A DNA stretch of 64,000 bases from Pseudomonadales bacterium (GTDB lineage: Bacteria > Pseudomonadota > Gammaproteobacteria > Pseudomonadales > Ketobacteraceae). Location of the stretch: the NCBI GenBank assembly GCA_002701845.1, contig NZXG01000061.1, forward strand, positions 243,736 through 307,735. Reading direction: 5' to 3'. Within the stretch, counting starts at the first letter, position 1. Each line of letters opens with the position of its first letter. Shown here piece by piece: positions 29,137 through 37,229 of this stretch. The position numbers and the translations under genes are program-made. The notes beneath the pieces were generated by a model. That model was not told the origin of the DNA and made no database searches. It saw nothing but the letters and a program-made list of their open reading frames with translations.

Positions 29137-31159
29137 ACGACGGATGCCGGTGTTTCCCATGCCCCGCACCGCCTTTGTGCTATTGCTGCTGTCGGTAATA
29201 TTCAGCGTGTTGCCCCATTGGCAGCGGGTGCCCTCCTGGCTACTGGCGGTGTTCGTGCTGGTGTTGGGATGGCGGATATTGGTGTTCCGTCAGCGCCTGC
29301 AATTTCCCGCCCGCTGGCTGCGCCTGTTGCTGGTGAGCGCGGGCTTTGTGGGGGTTATTTACCATCACGGTACTATTTTCGGGCCGGAAGCCGGGGTTGG
29401 TCTGCTGATTACCGCCTACCTGTTCAAGCAACTGGAGATGTACACCCGTCGCGATGCTTTGCTGGTGGTGATCCTGTCATTCTTTGTTCTGGCCACCGCG
29501 TTTCTGTTTTCAAAATCCCTTTATATCACGCTCTACATTTTACTGGTGATGGTGTTGATCACGGCGGCCCTGGTGGCGCTGAATCAGACCGACAGATCCA
29601 TTAATCTCTGGAGTCCACTGCGCGCCGCTCTATCCAGCATGGCCCAGGCGGTGCCGCTGATGCTGGTGCTGTTCTTTCTGTTTCCCCGCATCGGCCCCAT
29701 CTGGGAACTGGGCATGCAAACCAGCACCAAACGCACCGGGCTCAGTGAACAGATGTCGCCGGCGGACATCGCTGAATTGTCACAGTCCTCCGAGCTGGCG
29801 TTGCGCATTGAGTTTGAAGACGAGATACCTCTACCCCGGGACCGTTATTGGCGCGCCACTGTATTTGATCGTTTCGATGGTCGCACCTGGTACGCCCAGG
29901 ATGCCGCCCAGGTGCCGGCCCTGAATCGCGCCGAATTGTCCCTGGCCGGGAAGCCGCTGCGTTATCGGGTGTACCTGGAACCCACCGGCCAGCACTGGCT
30001 GCTGGCGGCGCCCCTGGCGGATGTGCAGGGGTTGGAGCACCGGATTACCAGCAGCCTGATTTATCATACGGAAGAAGCCATCGACAGTTCCGTCAGTTAT
30101 CGGGTGGAAAGCTTTCCTGACTATCAATATCAGCAGGCAGGCATTTCCCGGCTGCAGTACACCCGCAACACGGCGCTGCCGGCCGGTGGCAATCAGCGCA
30201 CCCGGCGCTACAGCCGTCAATTGTTGCAGCAAAGCAATGGCGACCCGGCGGCCATGGTACAGGCCATCCATAGCTGGTTTTTTACCTCGCCCTTTGTGTA
30301 TACCCTGAAACCCCCGCAACTGGGTGCCAACACCATTGACGAGTTTCTGTTTGATACCCGGCGCGGCTTCTGTGCCCATTACGCCGGGGCCCTGGTATTC
30401 ATGTTGCGCTCGGTGGGGATCCCGGCCCGCATGGTGGCGGGCTATCAGGGGGGGGAGCCCCATCCTATCGGGCGTTATCTGCTGGTGCATCAGTATGACG
30501 CCCACGCCTGGGTGGAATACTGGCAGCCGGGCGCCGGTTGGGTGCGCGCCGATCCCACCGCCGCCGTGGCGCCCCATCGCATTGAAAGCGGCTCCCTCCG
30601 CGAAAGTCTGCAGCAACAGGAGCTGGAGGATTCCCCTTTCTCCGCCCTGAGCGCCCGCAATCTTCCCGGCATGGAGCGGTTACGGCTGCTGGTGGATTAT
30701 ATGGATTACCTGTGGCTGAAGAATGTGGTGACTTACAATCGGGATTCCCAGTACCGATTCCTGCGCAATCTGATGGGGGAGGTGACGCCACAACGCATCG
30801 CCCTGGCCCTGGCGGTCTGCGGTGGCCTGGTGGTGTTGGGGATTGCCCTGGTCACCTGGCTGCCTCAGCGTCAGCTGCGCCGGCCGGGGATTGCGGATCG
30901 GGCTTATTTGCGCTTTACCCGGCTGCTGGCCCGGCGTGGCATCTGCCGGGAGCAGGGCGAGGGGATAGTGAGCTTCTCCCGCCGGGCCCAGGCCGCCCTG
31001 CCAGAGCAACAGGATAGAATTCAGCGGATCAGTGAATTGTATTCAACTGTGAAATATTCACCGGTCACAGGAACGACACAACACCAGGCCGACAAAAATG
31101 ATAGACTGGCGGCCCTGGAACAAGAGCTGAAGCGGGAGGTTGCCCGCTTTCGACCTTAA
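29129..31159 (+). CDS. TgpA-like transglutaminase-domain membrane protein
   Basis: A 676-residue protein with about six N-terminal membrane spans, a large periplasmic part, and a further span near 560-580. The transglutaminase core carries a full Cys-His-Asp triad: Cys415 in RRGFCAHYAG, His459 in YDAHAWVEYW and Asp475 in VRADPTAAV. This is the architecture of Pseudomonas TgpA, an essential periplasmic transglutaminase-fold protein also linked to MoxR and DUF58 genes. ATG 29129 is preferred over TTG 29123. The substrate is unknown. The C-terminal ~95 residues (DUF4129-like) are cytoplasmic and Gln/Arg-rich. Confidence 0.9.
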   Translation: MAERRMPVFPMPRTAFVLLLLSVIFSVLPHWQRVPSWLLAVFVLVLGWRILVFRQRLQFPARWLRLLLVSAGFVGVIYHHGTIFGPEAGVGLLITAYLFKQLEMYTRRDALLVVILSFFVLATAFLFSKSLYITLYILLVMVLITAALVALNQTDRSINLWSPLRAALSSMAQAVPLMLVLFFLFPRIGPIWELGMQTSTKRTGLSEQMSPADIAELSQSSELALRIEFEDEIPLPRDRYWRATVFDRFDGRTWYAQDAAQVPALNRAELSLAGKPLRYRVYLEPTGQHWLLAAPLADVQGLEHRITSSLIYHTEEAIDSSVSYRVESFPDYQYQQAGISRLQYTRNTALPAGGNQRTRRYSRQLLQQSNGDPAAMVQAIHSWFFTSPFVYTLKPPQLGANTIDEFLFDTRRGFCAHYAGALVFMLRSVGIPARMVAGYQGGEPHPIGRYLLVHQYDAHAWVEYWQPGAGWVRADPTAAVAPHRIESGSLRESLQQQELEDSPFSALSARNLPGMERLRLLVDYMDYLWLKNVVTYNRDSQYRFLRNLMGEVTPQRIALALAVCGGLVVLGIALVTWLPQRQLRRPGIADRAYLRFTRLLARRGICREQGEGIVSFSRRAQAALPEQQDRIQRISELYSTVKYSPVTGTTQHQADKNDRLAALEQELKREVARFRP

Positions 31160-31176
31160 CGGCTGTGGATTAATTT

Positions 31177-32145
31177 ATGGGGCGTTTTCAGAAACCCATC
31201 ATATTGTCAGTGATTGTCGCCATCGGGCTGTATTTCGGGGCCATGTTCCTGGGGGATTTTCAGGAAACCGGCGCCGCCATTGCCCGGGTGGGTCTGGCGG
31301 GCTGGCTGGTCATTCTGTCATTGTCCCTGCTGAATTATGCCCTGCGCTACTGGCGTTGGGAGTGGTATCTCACCAAATTGTCCACCCGACCCATTCCCCA
31401 TCGTCGCCACCTGGCCTATTACGTCAGTGGGTTTGCCCTGTCCACCACGCCCGGCAAAGCGGGTGAGACCATCCGTTCCCTGTATCTGAAGCAGCACGGC
31501 ATCGGCTACAGCGTAACCATCAGTACCTTCTTCGTGGAGCGGTTCCAGGATTTGCTCACCATTGTGCTAATGGCCAGCGCGGCGGCGGTTCTGTTTGAAG
31601 GTTACAACCTGGTGGTAGTGTTGACGGCGGCGGTGGTGTTCGGCAGTCTGCCGGTGCTGCACAGTCGCTGGCTGATGCATCGGTTGGAACGGGCGACGGC
31701 GGTGTTGCCGCAAAAGTTTGCCAACTTGCTGGGCCATTTGCTGGAACTGCTGAAATCCTCTGCGGTATTGTTGAAGAATAAAGAGCTTTTGGGTGGCATA
31801 GCCCTGGGCATTACGGCCTGGGTGGCGGAGGGGATTGGTTTCTGGTATCTGCTGGAGTGCCTGGGCCAGGACGTGACGCTGCTGGCCGCTGTCGGTATCT
31901 ATGGAGTGGCGGTGCTGGTGGGGGCCATTTCATTTCTGCCGGGGGGCCTGGGTTCCACAGAGGCGGTGATGGGGTTATTGCTGATCAGTATCGGGGTGCC
32001 TGAGCCGGTGGCCATCGCCGCCACCCTGATCTGCCGTATCGCGACACTCTGGTTCGCGGTGTTCATCGGGCTGATTGTTGCCGGTGCACTGGCGAGCCGG
32101 GGCATCGTGCCGGTAGCGGGGAGCGAAATGACCAAACTGGGTTGA
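31177..32145 (+). CDS. LPG_synthase_TM/UPF0104 (YbhN-like) integral membrane protein
   Basis: A 322-residue protein with about eight hydrophobic segments. The motifs FALSTTPGKAGETIRSLYLKQHG and SFLPGGLGSTEAVMGLLL are typical of the lysylphosphatidylglycerol-synthase transmembrane family. These domains flip or move lipids in MprF, and stand-alone members have been proposed as lipid or glycolipid transporters. It sits one base before the HAD-UbiA gene and 17 after the transglutaminase gene. A role in moving the polyprenyl-linked sugar made by the next genes is an attractive inference, not shown by the sequence. Confidence 0.8.
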   Translation: MGRFQKPIILSVIVAIGLYFGAMFLGDFQETGAAIARVGLAGWLVILSLSLLNYALRYWRWEWYLTKLSTRPIPHRRHLAYYVSGFALSTTPGKAGETIRSLYLKQHGIGYSVTISTFFVERFQDLLTIVLMASAAAVLFEGYNLVVVLTAAVVFGSLPVLHSRWLMHRLERATAVLPQKFANLLGHLLELLKSSAVLLKNKELLGGIALGITAWVAEGIGFWYLLECLGQDVTLLAAVGIYGVAVLVGAISFLPGGLGSTEAVMGLLLISIGVPEPVAIAATLICRIATLWFAVFIGLIVAGALASRGIVPVAGSEMTKLG

Positions 32146-32146
32146 G

Positions 32147-33571
32147 ATGATGACACACAATAAAAAACCGTTGGTGGTGGATCTTGACGGGACCTTGATC
32201 CGCACGGATATTCTGCTGGAATCGTTCATGCTGCTGGTGCGGGAGAACCCACTGGTACTCTTCCTGATGCCGTTCTGGCTGCTGCGGGGCAAAGCCAATC
32301 TAAAGGCCCAGATCGCCCGGCGGGTGGAGGTGCCAGTGGCTTATCTGCCCTATCACGATGCCCTGCTGGACTACATTCGCCATGAACGGGGCAGCGGGCG
32401 CGAAATCGTTTTGGCCACGGCATCCAATCGCCGTTATGCCGAAGCCATTGCCGACCACCTTGGGGTATTTGATGCCGTGTTCGCCAGTGATGATACCCGT
32501 AACCTGGCCGGTGACGGTAAGCGTGATGTGTTAACCGAACGTTACGGCGAGGGCGGATATGTGTATGCCGCCAACCACAGTGTGGATCTGAAGGTCTGGC
32601 GTCACTGCGATCGGGCCATTGTGGTGGGTGACGCGGCTCTGGCGGGCAAGGCCGAAGCGATGTGCGGCCTGGAGAAGCATTTTGTCGTGCAACGACCCGG
32701 GGTCAAAACCCTGATCAAGGCGCTGCGGGTCCATCAATGGGTCAAGAACGCATTGATTTTTGTGCCTCTGATGACCGCCCATCAGATTGCCAACCCGGGC
32801 TTGATCTGGCAATGCGTGCTGGCTTTTCTGGCTTTTTCCGTGTGTGCATCCAGTGTCTACTTTCTCAATGATCTGCTGGATCTCAATGATGACCGCCAGC
32901 ATGCCACCAAGAAGAACCGGCCTTTTGCCGCCGGCACCCTGTCGCTGTCGGTGGGAATACTGGGCGCGCCTTTGTTGTTACTGGCGGCGGTGCTGGCCTG
33001 TTTCTTTTTGCCACCGGAATTCCGGCTGGTATTACTGGTGTATTACGGGCTGACACTGGCCTACAGCTTTAAACTGAAACGACTGGTGATGGTGGATGTC
33101 GTTACCCTGGCGTCTTTGTACACCATTCGCATTGTGGCCGGTGCCGCCGCCATCGACGTGCGGCTTTCATTCTGGCTGCTGTCGTTTTCCGTGTTCGTGT
33201 TCCTCAGCCTGGCGATTATCAAACGTTACTCGGAACTGATGAAACTCAAGGCCATGAATGCCACCAAGGCGCTGGGGCGTGGTTACCAGGTGGAAGATCT
33301 GGAACTGCTGTCTTCACTGGGTGGCGCCAGTGGCTATTTGTCGGTGCTGGTATTGGCGTTGTACATCAACAGTCCCGAGGTGCAGGGTATGTACAGTAAT
33401 CCGGTATTGATGTGGCCAGCCTGTCTGGTCATGCTGTACTGGGTCAGCCGGATCTGGATTATTGCTCATCGCGGCAATATGGACGATGATCCCATTGTGT
33501 TTGCGTTGAAGGATCGGGCCAGCGTGATCGCGGGGGCCCTGATCGTCGGATTTATGTTATTGGCGGTATAA
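32147..33571 (+). CDS. HAD phosphatase-UbiA prenyltransferase fusion, DPPR synthase-like
   Basis: A 474-residue fusion. Residues 1-~190 form a HAD domain with motif I DLDGT (nucleophile Asp12, acid Asp14), motif II LATASNR near 90 and the acidic motif VVGDAALAGK near 160. Residues ~195-474 are a polytopic UbiA domain with N241-D242-x2-D245...D249 and the KKNRPFAAGTL loop, plus KRYSEL downstream. These match mycobacterial decaprenyl-phosphate phosphoribosyltransferase. The HAD part could remove the 5-phosphate that a separate phosphatase removes in mycobacteria. Translation starts at one of two adjacent ATGs directly after the preceding stop. Confidence 0.83.
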   Translation: MMTHNKKPLVVDLDGTLIRTDILLESFMLLVRENPLVLFLMPFWLLRGKANLKAQIARRVEVPVAYLPYHDALLDYIRHERGSGREIVLATASNRRYAEAIADHLGVFDAVFASDDTRNLAGDGKRDVLTERYGEGGYVYAANHSVDLKVWRHCDRAIVVGDAALAGKAEAMCGLEKHFVVQRPGVKTLIKALRVHQWVKNALIFVPLMTAHQIANPGLIWQCVLAFLAFSVCASSVYFLNDLLDLNDDRQHATKKNRPFAAGTLSLSVGILGAPLLLLAAVLACFFLPPEFRLVLLVYYGLTLAYSFKLKRLVMVDVVTLASLYTIRIVAGAAAIDVRLSFWLLSFSVFVFLSLAIIKRYSELMKLKAMNATKALGRGYQVEDLELLSSLGGASGYLSVLVLALYINSPEVQGMYSNPVLMWPACLVMLYWVSRIWIIAHRGNMDDDPIVFALKDRASVIAGALIVGFMLLAV

Positions 33572-33574
33572 ACC

Positions 33575-34882
33575 ATGGCGTCACCCTATATTTCCTGGGG
33601 CCGTTATCCGTTGCAGGAACAGCGGGGCCGGGATTACCACTGGCTGCCTCAACAGCTACCTGAACAGGGCCCGTATCTGCCCCAGGGCAACGCCCGCAGT
33701 TACGGCGACAGCTGCATGCTGCAGGGGGGGGAGGTACTCTCCAGTCGCTTTCTGCGGCGCTTTATCGGCTTTGACCCCGAAACCGGCGTGCTGCGTTGCG
33801 AGGCAGGTGTCACCCTGGGGGATATTCTGGCGGTGGCGGAACCCCAGGGCTGGTTTCTGCCGGTGACTCCGGGCACCAAGTTCGCCACGGTGGGTGGCGC
33901 CATCGCCAACGACGTACACGGTAAAAATCATCACGTGGCCGGTACCTTTGGTTGCCATGTCACTCAGTTTGAACTGTTGCGTTCCGACGGCGAACGCAAG
34001 ATCTGCACGCCCCGGCGCAACAAAAAATGGTTTCAGGCCACCATCGGCGGATTGGGCCTCACCGGCTTTATTACCTGGGCCGAGCTGCAACTGAAACGGG
34101 TGCCCAATTCCGCCATCAATGCCGAAAACATCAAATATCGGAATCTGACCGAGTTCTTTGCGCTGTCCCGGGAGTCCGAGGCTGACTACGAATACACCGT
34201 GGCCTGGGTGGACTGCCTGGCGGCCGGGGATCATCTGGGTCGCGGGCATTTTTCCCGAGGCAATCATGCCCGGCCGGTACAGCCACGGGTGGCGGCCCGG
34301 GAGAGGTCGTTAAGCATGCCGCTGGTGCCGCCGCTCTCACTGGTGAACCAATACTCGCTGACCGCGTTTAACTGGCTTTATTACCATCGCCAGCACCAGC
34401 GAGTGCACTATCAGACTTTGCATTACGATCCGTTTTTTTATCCCCTGGATCATATTCATCACTGGAACCGCATGTATGGCCCCAAAGGGTTTTTGCAATA
34501 CCAGTGCGTGATTCCCATGGATGCCAGTGAGACAGCAATCCGGGAGTTGTTGGAGCGGATTGAACGCACCGGACACGGTTCTTTCCTGGCGGTATTGAAA
34601 GTGTTTGGCGATGTGAGTTCACCAGGGCTGTTATCCTTCCCCCGTCCAGGTACCACCCTGGCACTGGATTTCCCCTATCAAGGGCATCGCACTCTGCACC
34701 TGTTCGAGCAACTGGATGAGGTGGTGGTGCAGGCCGGCGGGGCGCTTTACCCGGCCAAGGATGCGCATATGAAAGCAGAGCATTTTCAGCGCTTTTACCC
34801 CAATGCCGCCAAACTACAGGCTTTGAAAGATCCCAATATCAGCTCCAGTTTCTGGAATCGAGTAATGGAAACCTCATCATGA
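33575..34882 (+). CDS. FAD-binding oxidoreductase, DprE1-like (polyprenylphosphoryl-ribose 2'-oxidase)
   Basis: A 435-residue VAO-type flavoprotein. The N-terminal FAD motif GNARSYGDSCML, GKNHHVAGTFGCHV with His119-His120, and IGGLGLTGFI match mycobacterial DprE1, which oxidises the 2-OH of decaprenylphosphoryl-ribose. The C-terminal YPAKDAHM retains the FAD-contacting Lys (Lys395, like DprE1 Lys418). The position equal to DprE1 Cys387, target of benzothiazinones, is Ala363 here by my reading of LALDFPY against ICVDFPI. It lies three bases after the HAD-UbiA gene and overlaps the SDR gene by four, so one operon. Confidence 0.85.
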   Translation: MASPYISWGRYPLQEQRGRDYHWLPQQLPEQGPYLPQGNARSYGDSCMLQGGEVLSSRFLRRFIGFDPETGVLRCEAGVTLGDILAVAEPQGWFLPVTPGTKFATVGGAIANDVHGKNHHVAGTFGCHVTQFELLRSDGERKICTPRRNKKWFQATIGGLGLTGFITWAELQLKRVPNSAINAENIKYRNLTEFFALSRESEADYEYTVAWVDCLAAGDHLGRGHFSRGNHARPVQPRVAARERSLSMPLVPPLSLVNQYSLTAFNWLYYHRQHQRVHYQTLHYDPFFYPLDHIHHWNRMYGPKGFLQYQCVIPMDASETAIRELLERIERTGHGSFLAVLKVFGDVSSPGLLSFPRPGTTLALDFPYQGHRTLHLFEQLDEVVVQAGGALYPAKDAHMKAEHFQRFYPNAAKLQALKDPNISSSFWNRVMETSS

Positions 34883-35619
34883 AAAATTGGATTATTGTGG
34901 GCGCCACTTCCGCCATCGCCGAAGCCGTTTGTCGGCTGTGGGCCGTGCGGGGTTATCGCCTGTTTCTGGTGGGCCGGGATCAGTCCCGGCTGGATACGCT
35001 GGGAAAAGATTATCAGGTGCGGGGCGCCGACGCCGTCCACAGCTTCGTTATGGACGTGAACGATTTCGATCAACACGCGCCGTGCTGGCAGGCGGCGGAG
35101 CAGCAAATGGGCCGGGTGGACGGTATTTTTATCGCCCATGGCACCCTGCCGGATCAGTCCGCCTGCGAGGAGAGCGTCCAGCAGGCGCTGACGGAGATCA
35201 ACACCAACGGCCTCAGTATCGTCTCCCTGTGTACCCTGGCCGCCAATCAACTGCAACAGCAGGGGCAGGGGACCATTGCCGTAATTTCCTCGGTGGCGGG
35301 GGATCGCGGCCGGCAATCCAATTACGTTTATGGCGCCGCCAAGGGTATAGTTTCCATCTTCCTGGAGGGCCTGCGCAATCGGCTCTACTCGAAAGGTGTG
35401 CAGGTTACCACCATCAAGCCCGGCTTCGTGGATACCCCCATGACCGCCGATTTCGACAAAGGTGGACCACTGTGGGCCAGCGCCGATCAGGTGGCCACCG
35501 GCATTGTGCGGGCCATTGACCGGGGCCGCAATGTCGCCTATTTGCCCTGGTTCTGGTGGTGTATCATGACCATCATCAAGCATATCCCCGAATTCATCTT
35601 CAAACGGTTGAGCCTGTGA
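34879..35619 (+). CDS. SDR-family reductase, DprE2-like (2-keto-ribose epimer reductase)
   Basis: A 246-residue short-chain dehydrogenase with the nucleotide loop GATSAIAEA, the active site Tyr151-x3-Lys155 (YGAAK), and SSVAGDRGRQSN, which closely mirrors mycobacterial DprE2. With the DprE1-like protein it would epimerise C2 of the ribose, giving the arabinose form on a polyprenyl phosphate. A hydrophobic C-terminus (LPWFWWCIMTIIKHIPEFIF) suggests membrane attachment, as expected for a lipid-linked substrate. The ATG overlaps the oxidase stop by four bases. Confidence 0.85.
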   Translation: MKNWIIVGATSAIAEAVCRLWAVRGYRLFLVGRDQSRLDTLGKDYQVRGADAVHSFVMDVNDFDQHAPCWQAAEQQMGRVDGIFIAHGTLPDQSACEESVQQALTEINTNGLSIVSLCTLAANQLQQQGQGTIAVISSVAGDRGRQSNYVYGAAKGIVSIFLEGLRNRLYSKGVQVTTIKPGFVDTPMTADFDKGGPLWASADQVATGIVRAIDRGRNVAYLPWFWWCIMTIIKHIPEFIFKRLSL

Positions 35620-36539
35620 TGCCCACTCAGTATTCCCTTGTTCTGGTCAGTGTGCTGGCCCTGTTGTGTACCGGCTGCTGGCCCGGTGAATCCGACTCCC
35701 TGCGCGGCTCCGTAGCCACCGAGGGCGTCTCCGCCGCGGTACAGGCCAATCTGCCGCTGGGTTCCGATCGCGCCCAGGTGGCGGCCTCGTTCTATCAGGA
35801 CGGCGTGAAGCAGGCTCTGGTGGGCGGCGATATTGTGCGGGCGTACTCCGCCACCCACAGCGTCATTCTCAGATCCCTGGAAAACCTGAGCGGTGACTAT
35901 CTGGCCACTTTGCCGGGCGCCAGTATTAATGCGCCGGTGAGCTTCGAAGTGGAATTTGATCCCCAGGCAGCCCGGGAAGACCGCTGGTATCCGGTGGATG
36001 AACTGCTGGTGAATCCGGGCCCCGGCGAGCTGGTGGGCTATGGCGTGGAGGTGAGTTTTCCGCCTGCCATCCAGCTGGACGCCCCCGTGGGCAACGAAAT
36101 CTATACCAGTCGGGATCAGGACATTGTGCTGACCTGGGTGCCCGACGCCGCCACCGAGCAACTACGGATCACCACAGTCCAGACCTGTTATTCCGGCGAC
36201 CAGAGTGTCAAGTGGGCCCTTTCCCGCATCATCGGCACCAGCGATCCCGGCACCTACAGCGTGCGGGTGGGGGATCTGGTGCCCGCCAACGGCCTGATCA
36301 ATGCATTGACGGACATTGTGTCACAACTCAGCGTTATTATCGTCAGCGCGGTGGTGGAAGCCACCACCTTCGGGCTGGTGGGCCACGATGATATCGATAT
36401 CGATCGCTTCACCCTGGAATCCTGCGACATCAGTCTGACTTTGTTCCGGGAAATCAGTAACGAACTCAGCGGGGACATCGCCGGCGGTTATGCCATCGGT
36501 AGTACCAGTGACACAGTGACGGTGGTGTATCAGCCATGA
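35619..36539 (+). CDS. hypothetical exported protein, possible lipoprotein
   Basis: A 306-residue protein starting with ATG fused to the reductase stop (TGATG). The N-terminus is a signal peptide whose end LLCTGC resembles a lipobox, though Cys at -3 is unusual, so lipidation is uncertain. The mature part is acidic, has a jelly-roll-like beta pattern by eye, and includes a hydrophobic Val/Ile/Ala stretch near 230-250. I recognise no domain. Tight coupling to the sugar-epimerase genes upstream and the beta-barrel gene downstream suggests an envelope role, perhaps linked to the glycolipid product. Confidence 0.7.
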   Translation: MPTQYSLVLVSVLALLCTGCWPGESDSLRGSVATEGVSAAVQANLPLGSDRAQVAASFYQDGVKQALVGGDIVRAYSATHSVILRSLENLSGDYLATLPGASINAPVSFEVEFDPQAAREDRWYPVDELLVNPGPGELVGYGVEVSFPPAIQLDAPVGNEIYTSRDQDIVLTWVPDAATEQLRITTVQTCYSGDQSVKWALSRIIGTSDPGTYSVRVGDLVPANGLINALTDIVSQLSVIIVSAVVEATTFGLVGHDDIDIDRFTLESCDISLTLFREISNELSGDIAGGYAIGSTSDTVTVVYQP

Positions 36540-37156
36540 AGCAATTAACGGGAACAGCCACAGTTTTGGGTCTGCTGATGATCACTACCCAGGGTTTTGC
36601 CGACTCCGCCAATTCAGTGCCGATGGGTCTGGATTCACTGTATCTGAACGTCGGTTATGACTGGACCGATGTGGACGATGCGGACTTTGACGAAACCTTT
36701 TCCGCTGAGCTGGGTGCCCGCTGGCGGCTGCAGAATCCACTGTACCTGGAAACCGCTGTGGCCGGCGTCAACGGCCCGGAAACAGAGCGCAAAGCGGATA
36801 ATACCGGGCAATATCAGCTGACTCTGAATGGCTTCGACCTGCTGGCGGGGCTGCAATACCGGCACCCCCTGGGGTCGGCACTGGAAGCGCAGGTGCGTGG
36901 TGGCCTGCTCTGGTACCGTCTGGAACTGGAGCTGGAGGAGGAGTTTTTCAGCCTTAAACAAGGGGGCACGGACAGCGAAACCGATCAGGGCTGGGGTTAT
37001 TATCTCGGGGCCGGTGTATCCAGGTCCTTGAATTCTGACTGGCGCTGGTCTGGCAGTATTTTGTATCGCCAGCGGCGGGATATGTTGGGGGACAGTGAGC
37101 GGCCCTTTGATGTGACCAGCTTCGGTCTGGCTGCCGGTATCGCGCGGTCGTTTTGA
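36536..37156 (+). CDS. outer-membrane beta-barrel protein, OmpA-like fold
   Basis: A 206-residue protein with a clear signal peptide (cleavage after GFA). It is rich in alternating hydrophobic/polar strands with Tyr and Trp, and its C-terminal residue is Phe (GLAAGIARSF), the outer membrane insertion signal. About eight strands are expected, the size of a small OmpA/OmpW-type barrel. It overlaps the preceding gene by four bases, making it the last gene of the group that starts at the HAD-UbiA fusion or earlier. A terminator follows at once. No specific family was recognised. Confidence 0.75.
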   Translation: MKQLTGTATVLGLLMITTQGFADSANSVPMGLDSLYLNVGYDWTDVDDADFDETFSAELGARWRLQNPLYLETAVAGVNGPETERKADNTGQYQLTLNGFDLLAGLQYRHPLGSALEAQVRGGLLWYRLELELEEEFFSLKQGGTDSETDQGWGYYLGAGVSRSLNSDWRWSGSILYRQRRDMLGDSERPFDVTSFGLAAGIARSF

Positions 37157-37195
37157 TAGCCCCGGTTGGTTTCCCAAGCACCCGTCCAGCAAATA

Positions 37196-37226
37196 ACAAA
37201 AAGCCCCGACATGCGGGGCTTTTTTA
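37196..37226. terminator. bidirectional intrinsic terminator between the beta-barrel gene and acnB
   Basis: AGCCCCG (37202-37208) pairs with CGGGGCT (37214-37220), flanked by an A-run on one side and a T-run of six on the other. It can therefore stop transcription from both the plus-strand operon and acnB on the minus strand, whose stop codon is only a few bases away. Confidence 0.9.
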
Positions 37227-37229
37227 TTA

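Noticed and set aside
32147..33571. HAD-UbiA gene as ubiA of ubiquinone synthesis
   Set aside because: The fused HAD domain, the KKNRP/KRYSEL motifs and the adjoining DprE1/DprE2-like genes fit phosphoribosyl-polyprenol synthesis better than 4-hydroxybenzoate prenylation.
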